Below are positions 1 through 8,752 of a stretch of DNA of 64,000 nt, piece by piece. Numbering within the stretch: position 1 is the stretch's first letter; every line of letters begins with the position of its first letter. This DNA is from Pseudomonadota bacterium (GTDB lineage Bacteria > Pseudomonadota > Alphaproteobacteria > Rhizobiales > Xanthobacteraceae). The stretch covers positions 16,599 through 80,598 of the forward strand of contig JAEYRD010000201.1 in the NCBI GenBank assembly GCA_023435725.1, given 5' to 3'. The translations under genes and the position numbers were made by a program. The notes beneath the pieces were generated by a model. That model saw only the letters and a list, made by a program, of their open reading frames with translations, was not told where the DNA came from and ran no database searches.

Positions 1-141
1 GAAGACATGGTGAGCCGCGCGACCGAGCTTGCGAAACGGGAAGGGTTCGCCAGCACTGGCGATACTTTGGTGGTCGTTGCCGGAATACCGCTAGGTGAGG
101 GCGGGACAACCAACAATTTGCGCGTCGTTTCGGTTTCCTGA
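1..141 (+). CDS. pyk: pyruvate kinase, C-terminal end (partial)
   Basis: Only the last 46 codons are present; the gene enters from the left edge in frame 1 and stops with TGA. The peptide ends in VVVAGIPLGEGGTTNNLRV, the typical closing strand of pyruvate kinase, where the C-terminal domain carries a GxxxGxxGTTN signature. The enzyme converts phosphoenolpyruvate and ADP to pyruvate and ATP. Phosphoglycerate mutase lies 3.5 kb downstream on the same strand, so two lower-glycolysis steps sit close together. The catalytic part is outside the window, so integrity cannot be judged. Confidence 0.85.
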   Translation, partial: EDMVSRATELAKREGFASTGDTLVVVAGIPLGEGGTTNNLRVVSVS

Positions 142-187
142 TTCCGAGAAAGCGGGTGGGGCCACGCCGCCCAGACGCCGGCTCGCT

Positions 188-1885
188 TCACGCGGCCCGC
201 GTGCCGATCTCCTGCGACTCGTCGCGCAACTGCCGGCGCAAGATCTTGCCGATATTGCTCTTCGGCAGTTCGATCCTGAACTCCACTAGTCGCGGGACCT
301 TGTAGGGCGTGAGCCGCGTCTGGCAGTAGCTGATCAGGTCCGCTTCGGTGAGGTTTGGATCCTTCTTGACGACGAACAGCTTCACCGCGTCGCCGGAGCG
401 TGGATCGGGGACGCCGACCACCCCGCATTCGAGGACTCCCGGGTGGCTCGACACCACAGCCTCGACCTCGTTGGGATAGACCTTGAACCCGGACACCGTG
501 ATCATGTCCTTCTTGCGATCGACGATCCGGGCCCGTCCGGTTTCGTCCATGATGCCGATATCGCCGGTAAGGAAGAAGCCGTCGGGTGTCATGACGTTGT
601 TCGTCTCATCCGGTCGTTGCCAGTAGCCCGGCATCACCTGCGGGCCGCGCGCACAGATCTCGCCCGGCTGCCCAAGCGGCACCTCGGTGTTGTCATCGTC
701 GCGAATCGAGATGTCCGTTGATGGCAACGGCAGTCCGATGGTTCCGTCCGATCCTGGGTCGAGCGGCGAATTGCACGTCAGGACCGGCGACGTCTCCGAT
801 AGGCCATAACCCTCCCACAGCGGCGAGCCCGTCGCCGTGAACCAACGGTCCGCTACCGATTTCTGCACCGGCATGCCGCCGCCGACGGCGCATTTGAGCA
901 TGCTCCAGTCGATCTTGCCGAAGTCCGGATGATTGAGCAGCGCGTTGTAAAGCGTGTTCACCGCGGGGAAATGGTTCACCTTGTACTTGGCAAGCTCGTT
1001 GATGAGGCCGGGGATGTCACGCGGGTTGGGAATGAGAATGCTTTGGCCGCCGGTACGGACGCCGAGCAGGAAGCATGCCGTCAACGCGAAGATGTGATAC
1101 AGCGGCAGCGCCGCCACGACGGTGAGACGATTGACCTTCGGCTCGTTCTCCAACACCGGCTGCAGCCACTTGGCGATCTGCAGCATGTTGGCGACCACGT
1201 TGCGATGTAACAGCATCGCGCCTTTGGGAACGCCCGTGGTCCCGCCGGTGTATTGCAGGAACGCGAGATCATCGGATCCAAGCTGCGGCTTGGTCAAGCT
1301 CATGCTCTTGCCGGCCGTCAGCGCCGTATTGAACGGCGTTGCGTCCGGGAGCGAGTAGGCGGGCACCATCTTCTTGACCCACCGTACCGCCAGATTGACG
1401 ACCGTGCCTTTGATCATGCCCAGGAGGTCGCCCATGGAGGCAACGACGACGTGCTTGATGCGGGTCTTGCCGATCGCCTGCTGCAGGGTATATGCGAAGT
1501 TCTCGAGCACGATGATGGCTTCGGCGCCGGCATCCTCGAGCTGAGTCTCGAGCTCCTGCGCCGTGTACAAGGGGTTGGTGTTCACCACGGTGAACCCGGC
1601 ACGTAGGACGGCGCAGATTGCCACAGGATACTGCAGCACGTTCGGCATCATGATGGCGACGCGCGCACCCTTCGCCAGGCCTCTGCTCTGCAGCCAGGCC
1701 CCGAATGCGCGTGACATCTCGTCGGTCTCGCCGTAGGTCAGCCCTTTGTCCATGCAGATAAAGGCTGTGTGCTCGCGATATCTGGCAAAGCTCTCTTCGA
1801 GCATCGCAACGAGCGATGCATATCGCGACGGGTCGATCTCCGTCGAAACCCCGGGCGGGTAGTGCTTGAGCCAGATGCGCTCCAT
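188..1885 (-). CDS. fadD: long-chain fatty acid--CoA ligase (FadD type)
   Basis: The 565-residue protein has the full adenylate-forming enzyme layout: the phosphate-binding loop TGGTTGVPKG at residues 213-222, the GYGLSE motif at 359-364, TGD at 440-442, the hinge stretch RARIVDRKKDMI at about 451-462, and a C-terminal IGKILRR containing the adenylation lysine. Length matches FadD. It activates fatty acids to acyl-CoA via an acyl-AMP intermediate, on the cytoplasmic face of the inner membrane. The start is supported by an aggagg Shine-Dalgarno six bases before the ATG. It is monocistronic; the gene to the right is on the other strand. The chain-length preference is not deducible, so a medium-chain ligase remains possible. 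Confidence 0.92.
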   Translation of the reverse strand: MERIWLKHYPPGVSTEIDPSRYASLVAMLEESFARYREHTAFICMDKGLTYGETDEMSRAFGAWLQSRGLAKGARVAIMMPNVLQYPVAICAVLRAGFTVVNTNPLYTAQELETQLEDAGAEAIIVLENFAYTLQQAIGKTRIKHVVVASMGDLLGMIKGTVVNLAVRWVKKMVPAYSLPDATPFNTALTAGKSMSLTKPQLGSDDLAFLQYTGGTTGVPKGAMLLHRNVVANMLQIAKWLQPVLENEPKVNRLTVVAALPLYHIFALTACFLLGVRTGGQSILIPNPRDIPGLINELAKYKVNHFPAVNTLYNALLNHPDFGKIDWSMLKCAVGGGMPVQKSVADRWFTATGSPLWEGYGLSETSPVLTCNSPLDPGSDGTIGLPLPSTDISIRDDDNTEVPLGQPGEICARGPQVMPGYWQRPDETNNVMTPDGFFLTGDIGIMDETGRARIVDRKKDMITVSGFKVYPNEVEAVVSSHPGVLECGVVGVPDPRSGDAVKLFVVKKDPNLTEADLISYCQTRLTPYKVPRLVEFRIELPKSNIGKILRRQLRDESQEIGTRAA

Positions 1886-2333
1886 GGCGCTCCTCCTGAC
1901 GACCAGCAGCTACCGCGACCCGGCTGGTCAGACCCTCGTCAAGGTCGGCTTTTCCGGGGCTGCTGGCAAGTGCGGCCATTGCCCCACGTCCGAAGTTGGT
2001 GAAACATGACAAGAACGTTCTGAGACGGACCCGGGAAGCAAAGGGTGCCGGCAAGTTCATGATCTTAGCGCCGTTGAAGTTCCTGAAGGAGCTTGCCGCA
2101 AATGCTGCAGGGAACTTCAGATTGGCGGCACCGGCCCGCAACCAGCGGTCTATGCCGGCCAAGCCGACCGTAGTGTGCACCAACGAGCAAACGTCGAGAG
2201 AACTTCGGACCGTACGAGTCTGCAGCCCGGTTCGATCGAACTCGGGTCGCTGAGGGGGCTCGCGAGCGCCAGTTCGTCGACTTGTACATGTTGACGTCTT
2301 CATTCAGGCTGGACGGCACGACGGAGAATGATC
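1886..2333. other. intergenic region between divergent fadD and acyltransferase
   Basis: This 448-base stretch separates divergently transcribed genes and should hold both promoters. Short open frames exist (for example an ATG at 2059 followed by 64 codons on the plus strand), but they show no recognisable family and no good ribosome binding site. I see no terminator hairpin or clear operator. Confidence 0.5.
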
Positions 2334-3647
2334 ATGGCGGTTTGGTCCCGTGCTGCCGAGCTTGCTGACCGGACGCCCCCGTCCCGAAACCGCTACGTCG
2401 ACTTCCTGCGGGCGATATCGATGCTGGTGGTAACTGTCGGGCACTGGCTGGCCGCCGCGCCCTATTTCGACGCAACCAACACGCTGACGACCGCCCATAT
2501 CCTGACGGTCGCTCCTTGGACCGCTTGGCTCACATGGATCGTGCAGGTCATGCCGATCTTCTTCATGGTCGGCGGATATGCGAACGGCGTCAGCTGGCGT
2601 GCCGCGCGGCGGGACGACAAGTCATATGCAACATGGATTGAAGGCCGGTTGCGTCGATTGGTGTGGCCAATCCTCCCACTGCTCGCCGTTTGGGTGGCGA
2701 TCGTTGCAATTGAATACGCCCGCGGCGTGCGGCCGGAACTGATCAGCTATGGCTCGCAGGTGGCGTTCATACCACTCTGGTTCCTGGCGGTGTACATCGG
2801 GATTGTTCTGCTCGTGCCGGTCACGGAGGCCGCGTGGGCTCGATTTGGGATGAGATCGTTCTGGGCTTTGACAGCTGCAGCGGCCGCTGTCGATGTCATG
2901 TACTTTGCTGTCGGTTTGCGCTGGCTTGGCTTCGCCAACTATCTGTTCGTCTGGGGTGCAATCTCCGTGCTCGGATATGCATGGCTCGACGGACGGTTTT
3001 CCGAGCGCTGGACTCTGCTTGTCGGGTCCGCCTGCGGTTTTGCCGTGCTGCTCTTGCTGGTACACGTCGGGCCTTATCCTGTCTCAATGATTGGCGTTCC
3101 CGGCGATCCGATCAGCACCACGACGCCGCCGAAGGTCACGCTGATAGCGCTCGCAATTGTGCAGGCCGGGTTGTTGCTTGCTGCGCAGGCATCCGCGCGT
3201 CGCTGGCTGGCTGGCCGCGTCGCGTGGACGGCAACCGTGGCGATGAACGGCAACATCATGACGCTGTTCATCTGGCACCTGACGGCGACGACCCTCGTGG
3301 TCCTCGCAGCCTATCTCGCCGGCGGCTTCGGTCTGCGGCTTGAGCCGGGAAGCTCTGAGTGGTGGTGGTCGCGGTTCCCCTGGCTCGCAGCCAATGCGAT
3401 GGCTCTCATTCCTCTCATTGTGGCCTTCGGACGCTTCGAGCGGCCGCGCGCGACCGGAGACGTACCAGCCCCCGCATGGCGCTACGTGCTCGGCGCACTC
3501 GTGACCGGCATCGGCCTTGCGCTGCTTGCTGCGCAGGGAGTTGGTGGATATGGGAGTTTGGGGCTGAACGTGTGGGGTCTCACGTTCGCTCTCATGGGCA
3601 TCGGCCTCATCGCAAGCAGGATCGGTGCGTCGCGCGGTGTAGTCTAG
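2334..3647 (+). CDS. acyltransferase family 3 membrane protein
   Basis: A polytopic membrane protein of 437 residues with about ten hydrophobic segments. Near its N-terminus it has NRYVDFLRAISMLVVTVGHWL, the R-x-x-x-FLRA..H pattern of the acyltransferase-3 (OafA/OpgC-like) family, whose histidine acts in acyl transfer to sugars or other envelope molecules. A second ATG six bases upstream (2328) is possible, but cggaga at 2322-2327 is better spaced for the ATG at 2334. It is followed after 28 bases by phosphoglycerate mutase on the same strand. The acceptor is unknown; modification of a periplasmic glycan or surface polysaccharide is an inference from the family. Confidence 0.82.
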   Translation: MAVWSRAAELADRTPPSRNRYVDFLRAISMLVVTVGHWLAAAPYFDATNTLTTAHILTVAPWTAWLTWIVQVMPIFFMVGGYANGVSWRAARRDDKSYATWIEGRLRRLVWPILPLLAVWVAIVAIEYARGVRPELISYGSQVAFIPLWFLAVYIGIVLLVPVTEAAWARFGMRSFWALTAAAAAVDVMYFAVGLRWLGFANYLFVWGAISVLGYAWLDGRFSERWTLLVGSACGFAVLLLLVHVGPYPVSMIGVPGDPISTTTPPKVTLIALAIVQAGLLLAAQASARRWLAGRVAWTATVAMNGNIMTLFIWHLTATTLVVLAAYLAGGFGLRLEPGSSEWWWSRFPWLAANAMALIPLIVAFGRFERPRATGDVPAPAWRYVLGALVTGIGLALLAAQGVGGYGSLGLNVWGLTFALMGIGLIASRIGASRGVV

Positions 3648-3675
3648 CGTTACCAATACAGTAGGAGTTCCGGAA

Positions 3676-5226
3676 ATGCAGAAACGTTGTCCGGTGATGC
3701 TTGTCGTGTTGGATGGATGGGGTTGGCGAGAAGGCTCGATCGACAACGCGGTCCGTCTCGCGCGCACTCCTACCTTCGACCGTCTGTGGACTACTTACCC
3801 TCATGCCTTCGCGCGTGCGTCCGGCGGCGATGTAGGTCTGCCGCAGGGACAGATGGGCAATTCCGAGGTCGGCCATCTCAATATCGGCGCCGGTCGCGTT
3901 GTGATGCAGGATCTGCCGCGCATCAGCAATGCGATCGCCGCCGGCGAGATCCAGAGATATCCGGTACTGCTTGGCTTGATCGAGCGGATGCGCCGGGGCG
4001 GTGGTACCTGCCACTTGATGGGTCTGGTCTCGCCGGGCGGCGTGCATTCGCATCAAGATCACGCCGCAGCGCTTGCAAAGATTCTCGCGGAAGCCGGCAT
4101 AGCGACGGCTGTACATGTCTTTACGGATGGCCGTGACACGCCGCCGCGATCGGCCAGCGAGGATATTGCGCGGTTGACGGCTGTGTTGCCGCGGTCCATT
4201 CCGATCGCGACGGTGTGCGGTCGCTACTACGCCATGGATCGCGACAATCGCTGGGACCGTGTAGCGAAAGCGTACGCTGCAATCCAGGACGCCGATGGGC
4301 CGCGCTTCCCCGATGCGCTTGCGGTGATTGCCGATGCGTATGCGCGCGATGCCGGCGACGAGTTTGTGCTTCCGGCGGTAGTCGGCGATTATAGCGGCAT
4401 GCGCGACGGGGACGGCGTCCTGTGCTTCAACTTTCGCGCCGACCGGGTGCGCGAAATTCTCGGCGCTCTACTGGATCCAGCTTTTGCCGGCTTTCCACGG
4501 CAGCGCCGGGTGGGCTTCGCTGCTACGGTCGGGATGACGCAGTACAGCGAGACGCTGGATGCCCTCATGCAGGCGATCTTCGTGCCGCAGGCGCTGCCGA
4601 ATATCTTGGGCGAGGTCGTGGCCGTTGCGGGCCGGACGCAATTGCGCATCGCTGAGACGGAAAAGTATCCGCACGTCACCTATTTCCTGAACGGCGGCGA
4701 GGAGGCCCAGTATCCTGGGGAGGATCGGATCATGGTGCCATCTCCCAAGGTTGCGACGTACGACCTGCAACCCGAGATGTCGGCTGTTGAAGTAACCAAC
4801 CGGGCAGTGGATGCCATCAAGTCGGGCAAGTACGATCTGATTGTATTGAACTATGCCAACCCCGACATGGTCGGCCATACAGGCAACTTGGCGGCCGCGA
4901 TCAAGGCTGTCGAGACAGTCGATACGGAACTCGGTCGGATCGTTGGAGCTATCAGAAAAGCCGGCGGTGCTTTGCTTGTCACGTCCGACCACGGCAATTG
5001 CGAGATGATGCGGGATCCGGAAACAGGTGGTCCTCACACATCTCACACCACGAACCCGGTGCCTTTGCTGCTAATGGATGGCGGCAACGTATCGCTGGCG
5101 GAAGGGCGGTTGGCGGATATCGCGCCCACAGTGCTGGAGCTCATGGGCTTGCCGAAGCCAGTGGAAATGACTGGCACCTCGCTCCTGCGCCGGCCGGCTG
5201 ACGGCGATGCAGCCAGCCTCCGTTGA
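3676..5226 (+). CDS. gpmI: 2,3-bisphosphoglycerate-independent phosphoglycerate mutase
   Basis: The 516-residue product has the family's usual length. VVLDGWG (metal-binding Asp13), MGNSEVGHLNIGAGRVV with the phosphorylated Ser63, GGVHSHQDH, TDGRDTPP, and the closing TSDHGNCEMM are all present. It interconverts 3- and 2-phosphoglycerate in glycolysis and gluconeogenesis through a phosphoserine intermediate, using two Mn ions. A taggag Shine-Dalgarno precedes the ATG by eight bases. Together with the pyruvate kinase upstream it brackets the enolase step. No sign of damage. Confidence 0.97.
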   Translation: MQKRCPVMLVVLDGWGWREGSIDNAVRLARTPTFDRLWTTYPHAFARASGGDVGLPQGQMGNSEVGHLNIGAGRVVMQDLPRISNAIAAGEIQRYPVLLGLIERMRRGGGTCHLMGLVSPGGVHSHQDHAAALAKILAEAGIATAVHVFTDGRDTPPRSASEDIARLTAVLPRSIPIATVCGRYYAMDRDNRWDRVAKAYAAIQDADGPRFPDALAVIADAYARDAGDEFVLPAVVGDYSGMRDGDGVLCFNFRADRVREILGALLDPAFAGFPRQRRVGFAATVGMTQYSETLDALMQAIFVPQALPNILGEVVAVAGRTQLRIAETEKYPHVTYFLNGGEEAQYPGEDRIMVPSPKVATYDLQPEMSAVEVTNRAVDAIKSGKYDLIVLNYANPDMVGHTGNLAAAIKAVETVDTELGRIVGAIRKAGGALLVTSDHGNCEMMRDPETGGPHTSHTTNPVPLLLMDGGNVSLAEGRLADIAPTVLELMGLPKPVEMTGTSLLRRPADGDAASLR

Positions 5227-5391
5227 GGTGATGCGTGTGGCCTGTCATCGCGTCACACTTGCCGAGCGTGTCAGGCATGCGCCCGGAAAGTTCGCCTCGG
5301 AGTTTCGTAATTGGTCAGCATCGCTGCCTACTGCGTTACTCCATAGCCACAATTATCGACGAGTTCGAGCTCGCGGCTGTGCGTTCAAGCG

Positions 5392-5613
5392 TCAGAACAG
5401 CAGCCAGTCGGCGAGGCGCCAGGCGATCCAGCCGAGGCCACAGATCCAGCCCAGCATTGCGATCCCTGCGACGCCGAGCCCGCAGAGTGCGAACAGCGAG
5501 CTTGCGGTCTCCGGCGTGTCGGAGAGTTTCTCAGTCGTGTCAATCTGGCTCACAGCGTCCCCTTGCCTTGCGGCCTGCTGTTCATTGGTCTCTGCTCGCT
5601 CGTGAAAATTCAC
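5392..5613 (-). CDS. small membrane protein, paralogue of the protein at 22813
   Basis: The 73-residue protein has a polar N-terminal half (about residues 1-38) and a hydrophobic C-terminal half that ends in LGWICGLGWIAWRLADWLLF. That tail resembles the other small membrane protein in this window (22813-22974), which has the same W-I-x-G-L-x-W-x-A spacing and the same position at the very C-terminus. One or two transmembrane helices are expected. It is convergent with gpmI. No function is recognised; the pairing suggests a small family particular to this lineage. Confidence 0.55.
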   Translation of the reverse strand: MNFHERAETNEQQAARQGDAVSQIDTTEKLSDTPETASSLFALCGLGVAGIAMLGWICGLGWIAWRLADWLLF

Positions 5614-6024
5614 CGGCCACTCTCCAGCTCACGGGGACGTGAGGCGAGGTTGCTGTCGATGCAGGCCCGAGACCGCTGATCGCGGATACGCGCGGCTACC
5701 CCGGACAGGCGGGAAGAAGCTGCAACTCGTGGCGCGGTAATAGGTTGCTGCGATCTGGCCGGAAAGTGCGTGCCGCACCATCGTCCTCGGTGCCAATGCC
5801 AGCAACACGTCCGCCAGCACATCCAGCCCAAGCGCCAGCATATGGCGTCCTGACACGCGTGCGGACCAGGCCTCTCTCCGAGCGTTTGCGATCGGCGGCT
5901 CGCGACTTTTGCGCGAGTTTTCAAGGCATTGGAGCGGTCGGGCGGCGCAGAATTATCGACGCTTCATCGAACCTTTGGCTGTGGCCACAGACATATCGGT
6001 GTTGGGGATTTCAGCGCCCAATAC

Positions 6025-6231
6025 CTAAACGGACGCCGCCAAGCGATGATATTCCGCTTGCGCGGCGTTGCGCTTTTCCAGGATCAGTTCGAGGCGTACC
6101 AGCCGAGCGGAAACGGTATGAACGGCCAAGCCGTCTGGTTGTCGTTTGCGGCCTTCGGCGATTCCTGGGCGGAGGTCTTGACGAGCGGCACAAACGGCGT
6201 CGAGCGCACCGCCAGGCGCAGACATGCACAT
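6025..6231 (-). CDS. possible small protein, doubtful
   Basis: A 68-codon frame whose C-terminal third (SARLVRLELILEKRNAAQAEY) looks like a charged amphipathic helix rather than a shadow of a plus-strand gene. No real gene overlaps it on the other strand. There is no clear Shine-Dalgarno before the ATG at 6231, and the first half is low in character. It may be the decayed end of a larger gene. Reported only because the tail reads like genuine protein. Confidence 0.25.
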   Translation of the reverse strand: MCMSAPGGALDAVCAARQDLRPGIAEGRKRQPDGLAVHTVSARLVRLELILEKRNAAQAEYHRLAASV

Positions 6232-6261
6232 TGCAAGTTCATTGCGGTCGCCTCAACCAGT

Positions 6262-6315
6262 CAATTCTTTTCAGAATTCCAGCTCTTCTCAAACTTCCAA
6301 TTATTCTCAAATTTC
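6262..6315. repeat. three imperfect 18-bp tandem units
   Basis: Units at 6262-6279, 6280-6297 and 6298-6315 read caattcttttcagaattc, cagctcttctcaaacttc and caattattctcaaatttc. They are AT-rich within a GC-rich genome, and a further ttctcaaat occurs at about 6355. In one plus-strand frame they encode repeated QLFSNF-like hexapeptides, but that frame has no support as a gene. Confidence 0.8.
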
Positions 6316-6582
6316 GTCGTCAGCTAAAAATCGCAGCGCGTCTCATGGCGCTCATTCTCAAATCACGCATGCATTCTAGAAAAAACGGCGGCGGCTTTCA
6401 ACGGGTCTTGCCGCTCCGTCGCGACCAGTAAGGTTGATCGGTTAGGTTAAAGGCGAGCGGTTCTTGCGACCGCTTTGGTGGCTGTTATCAGGTCGGTCCT
6501 GGCTCGCGATGGGCTGCCTGCAATTGGTGCTCACACAAGATCACAGTTCGTCGCGGCGCTCATATCCTGTGAGTTGTGCACC

Positions 6583-6774
6583 ATGTCTTTCGATCGCAAC
6601 GTCCGAACCGTCGGTCCACAGTCCAACTGGACCGAGATCTGGCACCTCTGGACCGTGATCGTGCCGCGCCGCTCGATCAACGGGCAGCTCGTGTACGGCA
6701 AAGTCTGGCGCCGTCATGACGGCCGCGACTGGATCTACAAGAAGTTCACCGAGTACGACAGCGATGCGGCTTGA
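6583..6774 (+). CDS. small hypothetical protein, tryptophan- and charge-rich
   Basis: The 63-residue protein reads as a compact soluble domain with alternating aromatic and charged residues: WTEIWHLWTVIVPRRSI near the middle and GKVWRRHDGRDWIYKKF near the end. This looks like a short beta-rich fold. The frame is open upstream to 6475, but the ATG at 6583 is chosen because the protein-like character starts there; the Shine-Dalgarno is weak. It is convergent with opgC. I do not recognise a family, though such short proteins are common in Bradyrhizobium. Confidence 0.5.
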   Translation: MSFDRNVRTVGPQSNWTEIWHLWTVIVPRRSINGQLVYGKVWRRHDGRDWIYKKFTEYDSDAA

Positions 6775-6810
6775 GCCATACGTTCCGATTCCATCGGAAG
6801 GGAAGTGGCT

Positions 6811-7983
6811 CTAAGCGGCCTTTGCCGTCGCTACGGGCTTCGCCGGCGGTGGCTTCAGCGGCTTGTCCTGCTTCTTCGACCACGAAATGTAATAGGCCAC
6901 CGTCGTCATGATCGCGATGCCGGCGACGCTGACGAAGATCTGCGCGAACAGCGAGCCGGAGCTCATCGACAGCTCGAAGTGGCCGACGAAGGAGAGGAAT
7001 ACGCCGACGCAGAACACGGCGAGCGACTGCTGGCCGCAAACGATCACGGGATCGAACATCTTCCACTCCAGGCCCGGCCAGTCCTTCGGCACGAAGCGGA
7101 TCACCAGGATCACGATCACGGCGAAGTGGATGAAGCGGTAGGGCGCAAGGTTGGTCTTGTCGTTGGGGTTGAAGGCCGAGAACAGCCATTCCGGGAACAT
7201 GGCGCCGAAGGTGGGGAAACGGCCGGCCATGGTCATGATGAGCGCGAACAGCAGATAGGCGAGACAGAACCACAGCGTGATCGGCGAGTTGATCAGCGCG
7301 CCCGAGCGCCGTGCCCCGCCCATCGCGCACCAGGCGCCGAACACGAACAGCACCTGCCAGCAATAGGGGTTGAAGTACCACTGGCCGGCCGGATAGGCGC
7401 TCAGGTTCCAGCCGAAATGACGCGCAGCGAGCCACAGCGCGATGGACACGATCATCGTGAGATCGGGCTTGCGCAGCATGAACCAGAGCACCGGTGGAAA
7501 CAGTCCCATCAGCACGATGTAGAGCGGGAGCACGTCGAGATTGAGCGGCTTGAAGCGCAGGAACAGGCCCTGGCGCAGCGTCTCGGTGGCGTTGTCGACG
7601 AGGCCGGCGACGTTGAACTCGTTGATCATCTCGGAATCGCCGAAGCGCAGCGCCAGATAGCTGATCGAGGCGATGTAGATCACGAACAGGATGATGTGGG
7701 CGACGTAGAGCTGCCAGACCCGCTTGGTGAGCCGTGTAGCGCCGACGATGAAGCCGCGCTCCAGCATCATCCGCGCATAGACGAAGGAGGCGGTGTAGCC
7801 GGAGATGAAGACGAAGAGGTCGGCGGCGTCGGAAAAGCCGTAGTTGCGCGTCGTGATCCAGTTCACGACGTTGTCGGGGATGTGGTCGAGGAAGATCGCC
7901 CAGTTCGCGACGCCGCGAAACAGGTCGAGCCTGAGGTCGCGGCCTTTCTCGGGGAGCGTAGCGCTGACGTTCAGGAGGGCCAT
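6811..7983 (-). CDS. opgC: OpgC family membrane acyltransferase
   Basis: The protein (390 residues from the ATG at 7983) begins MALLNVSATLPEKGRDLRLD followed by LFRGVANWAIFLDHIP, the characteristic OpgC N-terminus. About ten transmembrane segments follow, with a lysine/proline-rich cytoplasmic tail (KKQDKPLKPPPAKP). OpgC proteins succinylate or otherwise acylate osmoregulated periplasmic glucans, so the expected site of action is the inner membrane, working on periplasmic cyclic beta-glucan. The frame extends 31 codons further up to 8076, but the extra residues look unlike protein and the family start is at 7983. No glucan synthase gene is nearby. Confidence 0.87.
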   Translation of the reverse strand: MALLNVSATLPEKGRDLRLDLFRGVANWAIFLDHIPDNVVNWITTRNYGFSDAADLFVFISGYTASFVYARMMLERGFIVGATRLTKRVWQLYVAHIILFVIYIASISYLALRFGDSEMINEFNVAGLVDNATETLRQGLFLRFKPLNLDVLPLYIVLMGLFPPVLWFMLRKPDLTMIVSIALWLAARHFGWNLSAYPAGQWYFNPYCWQVLFVFGAWCAMGGARRSGALINSPITLWFCLAYLLFALIMTMAGRFPTFGAMFPEWLFSAFNPNDKTNLAPYRFIHFAVIVILVIRFVPKDWPGLEWKMFDPVIVCGQQSLAVFCVGVFLSFVGHFELSMSSGSLFAQIFVSVAGIAIMTTVAYYISWSKKQDKPLKPPPAKPVATAKAA

Positions 7984-8243
7984 GCGACGGGAGCTTTCGA
8001 AAGGGGCGGATGCGCGAGCGTCGGCGAGGCAGTGTCCCCGCCAGGCGTGGTCCCTGGGCGGAAGACGGGTACACAATTGTCACGGTGCAGCATAATGACT
8101 ATACCGGTCTCTGAGGTTGCCGGGGGGGCCGGAATCACCGATCAGTTCCCGAAAGGTGTCTCTATACTATGCCCGCGGTTTGCACCAACTGCTACCGTGA
8201 CGCATCGAAATCGAACGAAAAGACGAAAAGGGCCGACCAGCCA

Positions 8244-8549
8244 ATGACCGCACGCATTTTCAAGCCCGCCAAGAACGCGATGCAATCCGGCCGGTCCAAG
8301 ACCCGGGAATGGCAGCTCGACTACGAGCCGGAGCAGCCGCGCGCGGTCGAGCCGCTGATGGGCTGGACCTCGTCCGGCGACATGAAGCAGCAGATTACCC
8401 TGCGCTTCCACTCCAAGGAAGAGGCGGTCGCCTATTGCGAGCGCAAGGGCATCGCCTACCAGGTGATCGAGCCCCAGGAATCGCTGCGCCGCCCGGTCGC
8501 CTACGCCGACAACTTCTCCTTCCGCCGCGGCGAACCCTGGACGCACTGA
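8244..8549 (+). CDS. ETC complex I subunit, NDUFS4-like (18 kDa accessory subunit)
   Basis: The 101-residue protein matches the NADH dehydrogenase Fe-S protein 4 family: MTARIFKPAKNAMQSGRSKT at the start, WQLDYEPEQPR, LMGWTSSGDM, and the ending YADNFSFRRGEPWTH, which is nearly invariant from alphaproteobacteria to mitochondria. It is an accessory subunit bound to the peripheral arm of respiratory complex I, supporting assembly or stability. The open frame runs up to 8169; the ATG at 8244 gives the family length. It lies alone, away from the nuo operon, as is usual in alphaproteobacteria. Confidence 0.93.
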   Translation: MTARIFKPAKNAMQSGRSKTREWQLDYEPEQPRAVEPLMGWTSSGDMKQQITLRFHSKEEAVAYCERKGIAYQVIEPQESLRRPVAYADNFSFRRGEPWTH

Positions 8550-8559
8550 GGTCATTCTC

Positions 8560-8700
8560 AACCAACATGTAGCGCGTGTTCGCGCAGGCGTCCCGGGCCC
8601 GTGGATGGCCGGGACATTGGCGAGCGGAAGCGACGCCGTCCTTCGGATGGACATGCCCGCGGTGACGCGAGGACACCTCCTGTTGGCCCCCTTGGCAGCG
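8560..8700. repeat. palindromic intergenic repeat (Bradyrhizobium-type)
   Basis: The segment contains cgtggatggccgggaca at 8600-8616, a 17-base stretch that recurs exactly at 29438-29454 inside pbpC. It also has cccgggcccgtgg and a nearby gacatgcccgcgg. Such units, built around a CCCGGG...GGCCGGGACA core, are dispersed in Bradyrhizobium genomes. The outer boundaries are approximate. Confidence 0.55.
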
Positions 8701-8752
8701 ATTCTGCCGCGTGCTTCGCTGCGGTCATGACGGGATCAGGGCGAGGTGGGGT

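Larger units (their letters stand above)
5614..6582. other. long region without a convincing gene; holds an 18-bp tandem repeat
   Basis: This 969-base stretch has several weak open frames on both strands but none with a recognisable family plus a good start. The minus-strand frame 6025-6231 ends in a helical, charged stretch (LVRLELILEKRNAAQAEY) and could be a remnant or a small gene. The minus-strand frame 5629-5856 begins with an amphipathic stretch (LALGLDVLADVLLALAP). Base composition falls towards AT around 6250-6380, unlike the surroundings, where a tandem repeat lies. Confidence 0.5.

Noticed and set aside
5629..5856. Minus-strand frame with amphipathic N-terminus
   Set aside because: Starts on GTG without a binding site and the C-terminal half has no protein character.
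6322..6330. agctaaaaa, resembling the 3' end of a SAM-II riboswitch
   Set aside because: The upstream half of the SAM-II consensus is absent and the next gene is not a methionine gene.
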